From Mastacembelus armatus (taxonomy: Eukaryota > Chordata > Actinopteri > Synbranchiformes > Mastacembelidae): 64,000 nucleotides of DNA. The notes beneath the pieces were generated by a model, which was not told the origin of the DNA, ran no database searches, and saw only the letters and a program-made list of their open reading frames with translations. The stretch spans positions 5,639,450-5,703,449 of the forward strand of contig NC_046650.1 in NCBI RefSeq assembly GCF_900324485.2, given 5' to 3'. Numbering within the stretch: the first letter of the stretch is position 1; every line of letters begins with the position of its first letter. The position numbers and the translations under genes are program-made. Positions 34,046 through 46,049 of this stretch are shown here, piece by piece.

Positions 34046-36210
34046 TTAGTGATGGACTGGATGGCCTGTCCAGTCGGAGTGTGGCAGGGTATGAATTGGC
34101 CCGACCGCTGAGTTCACCTCGAGCTTCTCTTCTGTGAAAAGACCATTCACAAATCAGTCAGTGATGCTAGTCATTTAAGTTCATGTCATCATTCGCACTG
34201 AGCACAACAGATAAAAATGACCTCTAACCTCTATCTAGTTGAGTTGCATATCCACTCTGTCCTTTTTTCTCCTCTTCAGACTGATGAGAGCAGTCGTCAG
34301 TGTCGCAGCATTCACACAGAGCATCGTGTCCCTCTGTGGCACGCCAGCTGAATAACACAGAAACCTACACCTCAGCTGTGATGCCCCAGCTAATAAAATA
34401 CACTTTACATCAGTCCATGCCACAGTCTGAAAAGCCAAAAACATGAAGTGATTTACAACTGAAGGTCTCCGAAGGTTTGACAGCCTAACCTGGATGTGGG
34501 TTGGTGGAAGAAGCAGGCTTTGTTGAGATAACTGTTTGCATTTTGTTTCAGAGTAGCTCTAAGGTGGCAGCTGATGAACATCTAGAAGAAAACCAAAGTA
34601 AAATCACAAGAAATGACAAAAACAGCACCACCCTTTGTATTAAAAAGATGACTCCAATGTCAATGATCATCCAGAACGTAATCAACCAGCTAGTGGCTGT
34701 TGTTACCGGAGTCCAGAAGGCTTTAACACTGAAGCACAGTCTGTTATCTTGCTCCCTTGAGAGGAACTTAGACGACGACCATGACAACACACTGTCCATA
34801 TGGCATCTGTAATGGAGAAGCAACACATGCTGGAATGCTTCCATGAGCTGCATCAAAATTTAGACACAATGAGGCCAAATCAGCTTCCCTTCCAGTGTTG
34901 TCGGATAAATGTTAAAAGACTGAACTTGGCTCTGAGGAAGTTACATGTGAATTTTTTGCTGCATTTTACAATAATCTGCTGTTGTGATGTGGGTTTTATG
35001 TACTGACCTACCCACAAATGAGTATTAGTTTGAGTGACTATCAGACAGAAGGAAGGGCTGACCCATGCTTAGTGATGAACTTGTAGCTGGGCTCGGAGAG
35101 AGGGTCAGGATTCAGTGTAGCAACGCAGTAATCGACATATAAAATGAGAGGAGGTTCTAGTGGGCCCTCCACACGAGCCTCCAGAAACACTGCTTCCCCC
35201 CGCTGGTACACCGAGGAACTACGCAGAGAGCTGCAGCCATCTGCTCAACAGCAAACACATATTTTTATCTTCTCAGTTCCATATGAATTCCAGATAGCAA
35301 TAAATATTGCGACATGTCAAAGAAATGTTCCAAGGACATAGTTTCGATTAAATGAGATAATGCTTTCACCAGCCATGGTACGAAGGGAGAAGTGCAGGAG
35401 GCCAAAGACGCTGATAGTGGATGTCATGGGAAGCCAGGTTGGGGTTAATGGTTCTCCATTCACTGTCTGCTTTCTGTGTGCACACAGAGATAAGGCACAT
35501 GTTCTACACTTACAGTCATCTACAACTCTTTGTGTCTAGAAATTATGATGATGACATTCCAATCAAGAAAAAAAAAATGGTTTGATTTTGTAGCTACACA
35601 CTCAAATAGTGATGTGGCCTCACCTCTTGTAATAACATTCAACAGGTATGACGGTGGTTGACCCTCTATCTGTCACACTGCCAGTAGAAGTAGGAGCCAC
35701 AGGAGAAGACAGTAGCAGCTGGTTGAAATACACAAGCCACTCACCATGAACCTGGACAGCAGCAAACACAGCAAACACTTCGTGGGTAACTCGAGGTGCT
35801 GTTTTACATTATCAGACTGCATGAGGGCAGTAATGATTGTGTGATCAGTGTCATTTGAGGATGAAGCTTCATGTCTGGCGTGTTGCTGTTATTTGCCTTA
35901 CTCTAGACTCAGTGCCACATTCCCGTAGACCTGCGGAGACGCGCATTTTGGCTCCAGACACGGGTCCTCTTGGTTTACAGGAGCTCTGCTGGTCTGCTCC
36001 GAGCTGCAGATACTCGGATCTGAACGGGATGTGTCTGTCCTCGAAAAACCTTCGCTTTGCGGTCACGCTCATTTCCACTTCTCCGCATTTAAGTTCGAGT
36101 CCGGTGCTTTCCTCGAATCCTACATGGCTGTCATCAGCAGAACAAGCACACACAGAAAGCAAAAAGATGAAAACAGAGAGGGATTCTGTATATTTTACCA
36201 GGTTGGCCAT
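34046..36210 (-). CDS. zp3: ZP3-family egg-coat (zona pellucida) glycoprotein
   Basis: A secreted structural protein of the egg envelope that polymerises through its ZP module. Eight minus-strand exons: 36210-35902, 35751-35624, 35473-35370, 35240-35063, 34806-34707, 34581-34490, 34347-34229 and 34131-34046. All borders are GT-AG, the phases agree, and the product is 371 residues. A signal peptide (about residues 1-24) is followed by ZP-N (LKCGEVEMSV, LRECGTESR, VIPVECYYKR). The linker contains LTPTWLPMTSTIS. ZP-C follows with YVDYCVATLNPDP, KHGCHMDS, FISCHLRA and the terminal cysteine cluster LCECCDTDDC. No transmembrane segment or clear furin site follows, as in several fish ZP3 subtypes. 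Eight exons is the ZP3 gene plan. Which fish ZP3 subtype (a-f) it is cannot be told here. The start codon lies 481 bp from that of divergent ufsp1. Confidence 0.9.
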
Positions 36211-36691
36211 TGTTTCTCTCTCACACGGAAACCTGGGAATGGATGAATTAGCGCAATTATAGCAGGTGTGTGCAGGTTTCCTGAGGCCTACTTGTTCGCG
36301 CTGGTCCTGTGTTCAGTCTGGAAACACTGCAGCGTTATAATATCATGTTGACCCCATGACATAAACAAAACATTATATATACCCTACTACAAAATCCCTA
36401 AAACTGTTTCTTAAAGCGAAATTTCCCACAGCTTTAGTCCAATAAATGACTCTAATTCAATTTGCGTTTTTCCAAGATAAAAATGATTGTTTTTAAATTA
36501 ATGTTTTAAAGTCGTGATTTTATTTGCAAACTAAAATCGACAAGTTATATTTGTAGGAATGAAAAGTCATCGACGGCGGAACGATGATAAGGTGGAACTG
36601 AAATATTATCGCAAGTGCACCGAGGGTCTGTTATTGCAGTTACACTAAGCGACGGTGTGACTGCGGATGTTTAGTGTGAGGCAAACTGAAA
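36211..36691. promoter_or_regulatory. Shared divergent promoter region of zp3-like and ufsp1
   Basis: 480 bp separate the two start codons on opposite strands, so both promoters must lie here or overlap the first exons. No TATA box is obvious on either strand at a convincing distance. The region is AT-rich in the middle. Confidence 0.5.
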
Positions 36692-37438
36692 ATGGATGAG
36701 AGAGCTGCAGCAGCAGGGTGTGAGCAGGTCGACTGGGGAGGAAGTGAACCTGGAGAACGGATAATTATGAAGAAGACCAAAGCTTTGTCAAACAACGTCC
36801 ATGTTGGTCTTCCTAGTCCACTTCCAGATCCAGTCAACTGTTCGCTGATAAAAGGAGACTATCGCTACTTCCATTATGGCTGTGATGGACAGGATGACAG
36901 AGGCTGGGGATGTGGGTACCGTACCGTTCAGACCATGGCTTCTTGGCTTTGCTGTAACTGGACTCCACAGCAGAACAAAACCAGGTCCCCACCGAGCCTC
37001 CAGGAAATCCAGCAAGCCCTGGTCACAATGGGCGACAAGCCAGCCTCGTTTTCAGGCTCCAGGGAGTGGATAGGAACATTTGAGGCCTCCCTGGTCCTTG
37101 ATTATTTCTATGATGTCCCCTGTAAGTTGGTACATATTAGAGGAGGAGGGGCAGAGCTGGAGCATGTGGCAGTGCAAGAACTCCATCAGCACTTTGAGAA
37201 GCAGGGATCTCCGGTCATGATGGGAGGGGACAGGGACAACTCCTCTAAGGGGATATTAGGAGTGTGCACTGGGGACAAGGGGAGCTACTTACTAGTCGTT
37301 GACCCTCACTACTGTGGGTGTCAGCTGGAGAACACAGAGCTGCAGAGGCGAGGGTGGGTGGCTTGGAAAAGGGTTTCGTCTCTGGACCAGTCTTCATTTT
37401 ATAATCTGTGTATGCCTCAGACTGCCAAACAGGAATGA
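36692..37438 (+). CDS. ufsp1: UFM1-specific protease 1
   Basis: A cysteine protease that trims the UFM1 precursor to expose its C-terminal Gly and can remove UFM1 from targets; cytosolic. 248 residues in a single exon, as in mammals. The catalytic Cys lies in DDRGWGCGYRTVQT (about C74) and the Asp-His pair in VVDPHYCG (about D204 and H206). The substrate-side stretch YRYFHYGCDGQDDRGWGCGY is typical of the family. The ATG at 36692 gives a slightly longer N-terminus than mouse; an in-frame Met at residue 26 (MKKTKALSNN) could be an alternative start. All catalytic residues are present, so the enzyme should be active. Confidence 0.95.
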   Translation: MDERAAAAGCEQVDWGGSEPGERIIMKKTKALSNNVHVGLPSPLPDPVNCSLIKGDYRYFHYGCDGQDDRGWGCGYRTVQTMASWLCCNWTPQQNKTRSPPSLQEIQQALVTMGDKPASFSGSREWIGTFEASLVLDYFYDVPCKLVHIRGGGAELEHVAVQELHQHFEKQGSPVMMGGDRDNSSKGILGVCTGDKGSYLLVVDPHYCGCQLENTELQRRGWVAWKRVSSLDQSSFYNLCMPQTAKQE

Positions 37439-37675
37439 CAGCAGTGTCTAGTGCTGTGTGATTATTTGGGTGGATGGTCTACATGTAGATTCTCATGTAG
37501 ATGCTTATCTGGTGGCATGTTGGGACAGACAGCCACTGTTGGGTGTTGTGTATGTTTTAAAGGGAGCTGTTCTATGCTGTGGATGAAATCAATAATAACA
37601 AAGTATTTAAAGTAATGTGGTAAAACAAACTGAACTGATTTGTTCTTTATTCAAACATTGTTTTATTGAGAGTTA

Positions 37676-39306
37676 CAGTGGATATAAAAAGTCTACACAC
37701 CCCTGTTCAAATGCCAGGTTTTCGTGATGTAAAAAAATTACATCAAGATAAATAATTTCACAACTTTTTCCACCTTTCATGTGACCTATAACCTGTACAA
37801 TGTAATTGAAAAACAAACAGAAATCTTTTAGGAAGGTGAAATAAAAATAAACAACTGAGATAATGTGGTTGCATAAGTGTGCACACCCTTTTATAACTGG
37901 GGATGTGGCTGTGTCCAGATTTAACCAATTACATTCAAACTCATGTTAAACTGGAGTCAGCACACACCTGTCACCAATTAAAGTGCCTCTGATCAACCCC
38001 AAATAAAGTTCAGCTGTTCTAGTAGGCTTTTTCTGACATTTTTGTAGCCACATCTTCCAGCACAAGCCATGGTCCGCAGAGAGCTTCCAAAGCATCAGAG
38101 GGGATCTCATTATTCAAAGATATCGGTCAGGTGAAGGCCACAAAAGAATTTCCAAGCAATTAAATATACCATGGAACACAGAGAAGCCGTCATCATCAAG
38201 TGGAGAAAATATGGCACAACAGTGACATTACCAAGAACAGGACGTCCGTCCAAAGTTGATGATAAGACGAGAAGAAAACTAGTCAGGGAGGCTGCCAAGA
38301 GGCCAACAGCAACACTGAAGGAGCTGCAGGAATTTCTGGCAAGTACTGGCTGTGTAGTACATGTGACAACAATCTCCCGTCTTCTTCATATGTCTGGGCT
38401 ATGGGGTAGGGTGGCAAGACGGAAGCCTTATCTTACAAAGAAAAACATCCAAGCCCGGCTTAATTTTGCAAAAAGACATCTGAACTCTCCCAAACGCATG
38501 TGGGAAAATGTGTTATGGTCTGATGAGACCAAGGTTGAACTTTTTGGACATAATTCCAAAAGGTATATTTGGCGCAAAAACAGCACTGCACATCACCAAA
38601 ATAACACCATACCTACAGTGAAGCATGGTGGTGGCAGCATCATGCTTTGGGGCTGTTTTTCTTCAGCTGGAACTGGGGCCTTGGTCAGGGTGGAGGGAAT
38701 TATGAACAGTTCCAAATACCAGTCAGTGTTGGCACAAAACCTTCGACCTTCTGTTAGAAAGCTTAAGATGAAGAGGAACTTCATCTTTCAGCATGACAAC
38801 GATCCAAAGCACACGTCTAAATCAACAAAAGAATGGCTTCACTGGAATAAGATTGAGGCTTTGGAATGGTCCAGCCAGAGTCCAGACCTGAATCCCATCG
38901 AACATCTGTGGGGTGATCTGAAGAGGGCTGTGCACAGGAGATGCCCTCGCAATCTGTCAGATTTGGAGCGGTTTTGCAAAGAAGAGTGGGCAAATATTGC
39001 CACATCAAGATGTGCCACGCTGATAGGCTCCTACCCAAAAAGACTGAGTGCTGTAATAAAATCCAAAGGTGCTGCAACAAAGTATTAGTTTAAGGGTGTG
39101 CATATTTATGCAACCAGGTTATTTTAGGTTTTTTATTTTATATTTTTCCCCTTTTAAAGGTTTGTTTGTTTTTCAATTACATTGTACAGGTTATAGGTCA
39201 CATTAAAGGTGGAAAAAGTTTTGGAATTATTTATCTTGCTGTCATTTTTTTACATCACGAAAATCTGGCATTTGAACAGGGGTGTGTAGACTTTTTATAT
39301 CCACTG
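37676..39306 (+). mobile_element. Tc1-like DNA transposon of a second family
   Basis: A 1631-bp element, TA-flanked (37674-37675 and 39307-39308), with ~220-bp terminal inverted repeats beginning CAGTGGATATAAAAAGTCTA. They are well matched at both outer and inner parts. It lies about 240 bp after the ufsp1 stop, with its transposase on the same strand. The family differs from the pair at 5.5 and 12.4 kb by its repeats and about half of the protein. Confidence 0.96.
38069..39088 (+). pseudogene. Tc1-like transposase with N-terminal frameshifts
   Basis: The longest open part (38171-39088, 305 codons) carries VIIKWRKYGTT, GRPSK, WSDETKVELFG, FQHDNDPKHT and SPDLNPIEHLW (DD34E), so the catalytic domain is complete. 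The expected start MVRRELPKHQR is at 38069, in another frame. An extra G near 38099 and a missing base near 38185 split the first ~35 codons off from the rest. The Met at 38171 is therefore not the natural start. Confidence 0.85.
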
Positions 39307-39683
39307 TATGTGGAAATTATGGTTATTCTTTTTTTTTTTTCAAGAATATATTGACCATTTTTTTTGTTTTTGACTGCTTGTTTTGAGAAAAACAGTTTTT
39401 TAGATGGACATGATTTGGATTTTTGACTTTTTTAAAAAACATTTTCCAGAGAGAATAATGTGAAGTAATCAGTACTGAAAATAATCCCTAGACATTTGGG
39501 CTAATGAGACAGACTTCAATCAATTCCCTGTTTTATTGTTTACAATATATATTTTGAGAACACATCTTGGTTTCATTTATATTTTGAGATGCATGAAGCC
39601 CAAATCTTTCTACAGTGTGAAATACTTTTCTGACATCCTTTAAACTTGGAATATTCACAGCGGAAACACCAAGTTTATCGATC
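39307..39683 (-). other. 3' region of ENDOD1-like copy 1
   Basis: Between the Tc1 end and the stop codon. On the minus strand an AATAAA lies near 39531-39536, a likely poly(A) signal. The rest is AT-rich with poly-T runs. Confidence 0.45.
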
Positions 39684-41040
39684 TTAGCTATCTGGCACAC
39701 AGTCGTTATAGAAAATTTGAAAGTTCTTGTCGACGTCCATCCTCCCTTTGAGGAACTTCTCCAGGTTCTTGAGAGGAACCTCCAGCATATTGTTGCTGAC
39801 ACGATCATTCAGCCCATAAGCTCCAAACACTGGGAATTTATAGCGCACAAAGTACGGTGCATTTTGGTCAAACTCCGTGCAGCAGTAGGCTGACCACATA
39901 TACTCAGGTACAGCCACCCGGTCCAGGTTGTTGCGACGGATCATCTGGCCAGAGGTTATGACTCCAGTGACCACAAAGCCTTTACCACGACAGTAGTTGT
40001 TAAGGCGTTTGCGGATGAGTTCCTGGTATTCCGCCCAGGGACCCAAGCTAAACTCCCTTATCTGGGGTACCACGTTTGTTAATGTGTAGGTGGAGGCTTT
40101 GTCTAGAGGGTCAGCCTGGTGCTCGTCAGGATTTAGTTGGCCACGTTCGTACTTGACCACATCGGCATAATCCTCCAGGACTGCCTGGGTGTCCTCAAAG
40201 TTCATATGCATATTTACAGATTGGGGAAAGGGCTCCATGTTGCTGCTGCTCTTTTCTGAGGCCAACTGTAGAGGGAGAGAGAATAGTGCTGAAAATTTAG
40301 ATGATAGATTTGTAACTTCTGAAAACCTAAGACAGACAAAATATACGTCACATTCAAACAATTTACCGCATTTGGAAAAAAACATTTGCAAGTGATACAT
40401 TTGCATAACTACGTGCTAAAGCATAAATGGTAAAGGCAACAATTCTATACCACTGAAAGCTAATAAAATATCTTAATCTTTGTGGCCTAAAATAACAATA
40501 CATTTGCCCTAGCTCTCTAAACTGGTTTATATTTATTTGTATTCAGTGTCTAAAGACCTAATGAATGCTTGAAGGCATACAAATGTAAAAGTACAGAACA
40601 ATTTCAACTAGAAATTTTCCTCTATCTGTATACACAGGCAAAGCACACTGAAAACAGGTGCAATAAATCTAAATGAACATTTGGACTTAGATGAAGTTGG
40701 ACAAGACACTCACCTGGGGTTCAAACATCCAAGGGAAATCCACTTTCTTCTCCCCATCAGACTTCTTGAACACATAGGCAGAATAGATGGGGATGTGTTT
40801 GTCAGAGTCGTACAGGGTAATATAGCGCGGTTTATTCTCATAGTGCTGACAGATCTTCTTAAAGGAGTTGGTGAGGTACCCTCGAGGTGGAGTTCCCATG
40901 TACAGAGAGTCCTTACAGCGTTCCACATGGTTAAAGTCCCCGACCACTCTGGCCTGGGCCCCCTGTAGCAGCACACAGCTCAGCAGAGTGAACACAGCAG
41001 CCAGGGGAAAGGCACAGTTTGTAGATGTCAATGTCATCAT
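39684..41040 (-). CDS. endod1: ENDOD1-like secreted nuclease-fold protein, copy 1
   Basis: A member of the DNA/RNA non-specific (NUC) endonuclease fold group resembling endonuclease domain-containing protein 1. Minus-strand exons 41040-40714 and 40265-39684 (acceptor CTCTACAG, donor CAG|GTGAGT) give 302 residues. A signal peptide (FPLAAVFTLLSCVLLQGAQA) is followed by the family start CKDSLYMGTPPRGY and ICQHYENKPRYITLYDSDKHIPIYSAY. The catalytic-region equivalent is YERGQLNPDEHQ, with Gln where active NUC enzymes have the DRGH histidine. Then come TYTLTNVVPQ, RLNNYCRGKGFVVTGV, WSAYCCTEFDQNAPY and the C-terminal FQIFYNDC. Catalytic competence is doubtful. It is the first of three tandem copies with the same two-exon plan. 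Confidence 0.92.
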
Positions 41041-42004
41041 GGTAGCTCTGTAGTCCTTTTAGATCTCTTCAGTCTTTCTCACACAGCAGTGCAACTCCAC
41101 TATTGTCTAACAAGTTCAGCCTCTGTTCCAGCTCTATCAGGCTCATCATTTCCTATACTTCAAGAAAACTGTTCTCCCATTGTAAAATATTTTACATATA
41201 TTCAAAGTGCTACAAGTGTCATAGCAGCAATTCAAAAGTGACAGGTGTTATCAATATTTGAGAGCATTTTATCACTGTGAACTGGAGAGAAAGGAAAAGA
41301 CAGACTTAATATGCTGATGAAAACTGAGCTCTTTGCTCAGTATCTTTGTTTCAGATTTTTTTTTCCTTATTTATTTTGTGTGTGTGTTGAAATCGAGTTT
41401 AAAAGAGTAAGTGTGATGCTAAAATGAAAAAAGTAAAAAATGAATGAAGAATTTACGCTACTAAACTTGTAAAAGAAAACCTGATGTATAAAGTTTATAA
41501 CTTCTTTCAACCCTCTAAAATCCACTCATCACCCAGTTTAAGCATTATAGATCTACAGTCTGCACATCCCAAGTACTACACCTTATAACCTTTAAGATAT
41601 GAAAATTTGATTAACTTGAGTAAGAACAATTATACTGCCGGCTCTATGATAAACTATATATTCTTTTATATAGGCCAGTAGGAAAATGATCAAATGTGTG
41701 GGCTCAGTACCCCAGGAGGCTTTAAAACACTTTAAAGCACATAACTGTGCTACTTTTCAGAATAATAAGATGAATAGTATAGGAATATTACTGAATCCAT
41801 CAAAATAAAACTTCATTACGCATTTAATTAACACTTACCAAAAATTCATTAATGCATGTTCATGTAGTGTTTTCATGTTCAGGAGGAAAAGCACAGTGTA
41901 AATAATACAATTACTCATGACTGAATTCAATGCAGAATTCAACTATTAAGAAAGAAGAAACAGAACCTGACCAAGTTAAGTCAAAATTGGACATAGTTAG
42001 GTCA
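41041..42004. other. Intergenic sequence between ENDOD1-like copies 1 and 2
   Basis: Holds the upstream region of copy 1 and the 3' flank of copy 2. AT-rich, with no additional gene seen. Confidence 0.4.
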
Positions 42005-43090
42005 TTAATTGATTTTATTGGATGCTCGTGGGACACAGTCATTTACAAAGATCTGAAAGTTCTGCTTTACAAAGGATGTCTTTTTAAGGAATTCCTCGAG
42101 CATTTTGAGAGAGGTTTCCATCACCTTGTTGTTCTTCTCATTGAGGCCATAGTGACCAAAAGAAGGGAACTTATAGCGCTCATTGTAAGGCACATTATGG
42201 TCATAGTCAACACAGCAGTAAGCTGACCACAAGTAGGTGGGCACTGCGACGCGGTTGATGTTTTGCCGGCGGATCATCTTCCCTGAGGTGGTGATGCCTG
42301 TGACGATGTAAGCTGTTCCGTGGCAGTAATTGTTAAGCCTTTGGCGGATGATGTGCTCCTGTTTGTTCCAGACTTGAATGTTGAACTCAGGCACCACAGG
42401 CACGACATTAGTGAGGGTGTAAGTGGAGGCCTTGTCATCAGGCTCATTCTGATGCTCGTCAGGGTTGAGGGTACCGCGTTCATAAAGGATTGCATTTGCA
42501 TAATCATCTAGAACAGCTTGATTGTCTTCAGAATTGAAGGGCGTGTAACCACGTGGAAAGGGCTGCATCTCATCTGTAGCAGAGGATGTAGATAGCTGTG
42601 TAGGCAAACAGACAAAGTCAGTGCACATGGGAGGATAAGGAGAAAACAGAAGAATGCGATTACACAACATTTATATGATCAGTAGCTTTTGCAAGAATTT
42701 TAACATGATTTCAGTAGAGAAATAGATATTGTAGCATGCTGTTCATGTTAAAAATCCTTTGTACCCCTTTGTGTCAAACCTTCTGGTATTCTTTACCTGA
42801 GGCTCATACATCCAAGGCACATCCACACATTTTAGGCCATCCGAACGTTTGAAGGTGTAGGCAGAGTAGACAGGTATGCGGTCCACAATGTTGTACAGCG
42901 TCACGTAGCGTGGCTTCCTGTGGTACCGCTGACAAATGAACCGGAGGGAGTCAAGAGCCAATCCTGTCGGTGGTGTTCCCATGTAGAGGAATTTTCTGCA
43001 CTCTGGCGATAGCTCTTTTTCCACTCTACCTCTTACTGCTGATGTCATTATGTTCACTAGCAGGAAAGTCATCTGCACCCATAATGCCAT
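42005..43090 (-). CDS. endod1: ENDOD1-like secreted nuclease-fold protein, copy 2
   Basis: Minus-strand exons 43090-42797 and 42595-42005, 294 residues, with a 201-bp intron. The open frame extends 30 bases further upstream but begins there with GTG, so the ATG at 43090 is chosen. It gives a good signal peptide, MALWVQMTFLLVNIMTSAVRG. Family stretches are CRKFLYMGTPPTGL, CQRYHRKPRYVTLYN, RIPVYSAYTFKRSDG and WMYEPQ. The active-site equivalent is YERGTLNPDEHQ, with Thr in place of the catalytic His. Then come TYTLTNVVPV, RLNNYCHGTAYIVTGITTSG, YLWSAYCCVDYDHNVPY and NFQIFVNDC. Likely secreted or lumenal; nuclease activity is doubtful. Confidence 0.92.
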
Positions 43091-44640
43091 AGTCAGGAGG
43101 TCACTCTGACGAGAAGTCACAGCCGTTAAATATAGGTCTGGTATGCTTCTGTAAGCTGTTACAAATGTTTGAATGTGTCTCTATGTCTGTCCGTGGAGCT
43201 CAGTAAAACAGCTAACAGGTTTCATTCTGCCCTCTGTAATCAGGAGTAAGTATGCAAAACTGTGCTAGAGGAAGAGTCAGTAGCAAAGACGTGTCGCTAC
43301 ACTTTATCCACCCATATGTTCCCAAATGCACAAAACTTTATGTACAACTCCAGTCGGACTGGATTTAAATATTTCCCTCATTACGAACGTGATATAGCTT
43401 CAATAAAGTGGTGGGATGAGTAGTGTAGGATATACTAATATAATTAAGAAATATATTTATATATGTAAGGAGCCAATATATATGTAGTATATTTATATTT
43501 GGATTTTGATAACAGGAAATTAAAGATGAATATAGGAACATTTTTGTCAATGTGCCAATGTGGAAAACTTTTGACCCATACAAGGGCCTATGACAGGAAA
43601 CACTGGAGACCAAGAGAAAACCTAAATGATGAGCAAATACTTACTTTGCATTTAAGCCTCTGTGATTATCAGTTCCTCTTATGACTCTTATGACTTGGTT
43701 ATTCACATCACTGTGTCGTGTGGGCATCAAAACAAAAAACGGGTCAGCAGTTAGGGGCAGCCAATCAGCTAGCAGTGTCACTGTATAGTCTGACTTGTAA
43801 TTAACATTAATCCAGTATTTACGTATAGTGTGTGCTGCCTTAGCAGTAATTACTGGGCTGTAACTAAATATTTTACACACATGGCAGCTTAAGCTGTACA
43901 TTGATATAGATGACTCAGGCTAAGGACACAAGAATCAGAGACCATGAGATAACAATTTGTGGGGAATATATGTCTTTTTATGGATGTAATAAAACTCTTA
44001 AAAATTGTATATTGTCATTGATATAAAAATATTTTATTTACAATAGTTTACTAAAGAATTTTTTTAAAAAGCATCTACAGTAAGTTAAGTTTTAAATAAA
44101 CATCCTGTTTTGGAATTGACAATCTAACTCATTGTACTAATTTCAACACAATGTGTACAAAGGGGCAGAGTAGAGACAGAAAGGATTTTCCTATAATGTA
44201 TGTTATTGCCACTGATCCTCCTATGAAATTCAGAATAGTGGCTAATCCAAAGTGAGCCACAGAATTAGCCTGTCTTTGATACTAAAGTGAAGATATCTCA
44301 GGCTCTTCCCATCAGGCTCTGCTGCTTTTATTTTCATTATTCTTCATATAATCTGTCTCTTGTAAGTCCCCTAACGTTATGGAACTGTGATGCTTAATTA
44401 CTAAGATACCCATTTAATGTGCAATTACATCTTGTTTCCTTAGGTGGTTGTAATTGGTCATTTGTGCTGTGGGGCATGAAATGGCTCTTTCCCTCCTAAA
44501 TATAATTCCAACCAATTGTCTTCTGAAACAATTGAAGCCCTGACGACTTAACACTCTTTCTAATAAAGTTTATTTTAATTAGTTCACAAGTTTTATTGTA
44601 GGCTTTATTCATGATTGTGCATCCAGTTCAAAATGTCCCA
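43091..44640. other. Intergenic sequence between ENDOD1-like copies 2 and 3
   Basis: The upstream region of copy 2 and 3' flank of copy 3. Minus-strand AATAAA signals occur around 44565-44605. No additional gene seen. Confidence 0.4.
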
Positions 44641-46049
44641 TCATACTGAAACACTGGTTAGGTCTCTTCTCTTCTTCTTGAAAGGGTTTTCTGACACACA
44701 GTCTTTGTAGAAAATAGAGATGTCACTGTCTATGTCTGTCTTGCTCTTCAGGAAGCTCTGCAGCGTCTTCAGAGGGACCTCCACCACCCTGTGGCCAGCC
44801 AGCTCATTCAGTGCATATCCTGCATAAGTTGGGAACATAAACCTCACCTCATACGGTGAATTACGGTCAAACCGCGGGCAGCAGTACGCCAGCCATAAGT
44901 GTTTTGGGATCACAAGGCGGTCCCTGTTATCTCGCTGGATGGTCGCCCCAGAAATGGTCACCCCTGTCACCATGAAAGATTTACCATGGCAGAAGTTGTT
45001 GAGGCGTCGGCGGATGATGTCCAAGTATGGGTACCAGGAGGTGTCCAGAAAGTCTGTGATTAATGGGACGACATTGGTTAAGGTATAAGTAGAGGATTTG
45101 TCATCTGGCTCTGCTTGGTGCAAGTCAGGATTCAGTGGTCCTCGTCTGTACTCAATAGCATCTGTGTAGTCGTCCAACACAGCCTGGCTGTCTTCAATCA
45201 GAGGGGAAGTGTCTTGAGTAAAGGGGAGTGTTTTCATGTTGCCACTCTCATTATCAGAAACCAACTGACAGGATAAGTAGAGGAAGAAAATGTAGAATTA
45301 ATAATTTGAAAGTGATTTTAGCCCGAAGGTCATGACAGAACATTAAAGGCAATGCAGAACAATTAATTCTACAACTGCTGAGTATTTAAAATCAGTAATG
45401 TCTTTCAGGAAAACATCATAACCTCAGTAACTTCATTTATTCATGTGCTGGAGATATTTGAAATACTTCTTTTTAAAGCTAATGTGATGTGTGTTTGACA
45501 CATCTTTGGGGGGTAATTCACATGACTCAGGTGGTGGTTGCTGATTATTTGTCCTAAGTTCAGTACAGGCTTAACTGAATTCCAAATTTCCTCACTGACA
45601 AAAAAAGTAAGTGCTAAAACGAAAGTTTCAAAATTTTCATGCATTAGTAAAGTCTCTTTACAACTTAGTGGGTTATGTCATCAATATTATAAAGTGAAAA
45701 AAAAACACCTTGTCTTTGACTGAACTGTAACAGCTGAGCCAAAAAAAAGTAGTACTACGTTTTGTACCTGAGGCTCATACATCCAGGGTGTGTCCATCCT
45801 CCTCTTCCCATCAGACTTCTTAAAGACGTAAGCTGAGTAGAGGGGGAGGCGGCGACTGCTATCATACAATGTGGCGTAGCGCAGTTTGTCTGCATACTTC
45901 TGGCAGATCCTTTTCAGGCTGGCTCCTCTGATCCCTGCAGGTGGTGTTTGCATGTAGAAAAAATGGCTGCAGTCTTTGAAGCTGCCTGACACAGTGGCAC
46001 GCACCATCAGCAAGGAAAGGGATAGGACGCAGGTGCAGAACAGATGCAT
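44641..46049 (-). CDS. endod1: ENDOD1-like secreted nuclease-fold protein, copy 3
   Basis: Minus-strand exons 46049-45768 and 45264-44641, 301 residues. The first true ATG is at 46049; the frame opens two codons earlier with GTG. The signal peptide is MHLFCTCVLSLSLLMVRATVSG. Family stretches are CSHFFYMQTPPAGIRG, YADKLRYATLYDSSRRLPLY and WMYEPQ. The active-site equivalent is YRRGPLNPDLHQ, the most altered of the three (Pro for His, Arg for the preceding acidic residue). Then come TYTLTNVVPL, RLNNFCHGKSFMVTGV, HLWLAYCCPRFDRNSPY and ISIFYKDC. The tail is longer and basic (FKKKRRD). It lies furthest from the other two copies. Confidence 0.91.

Noticed and set aside
38171-38173. ATG at 38171 as natural start of the third Tc1 transposase
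   Set aside because: The family N-terminus (MVRRELPKHQR) lies upstream in another frame, so the apparent start results from frameshifts.
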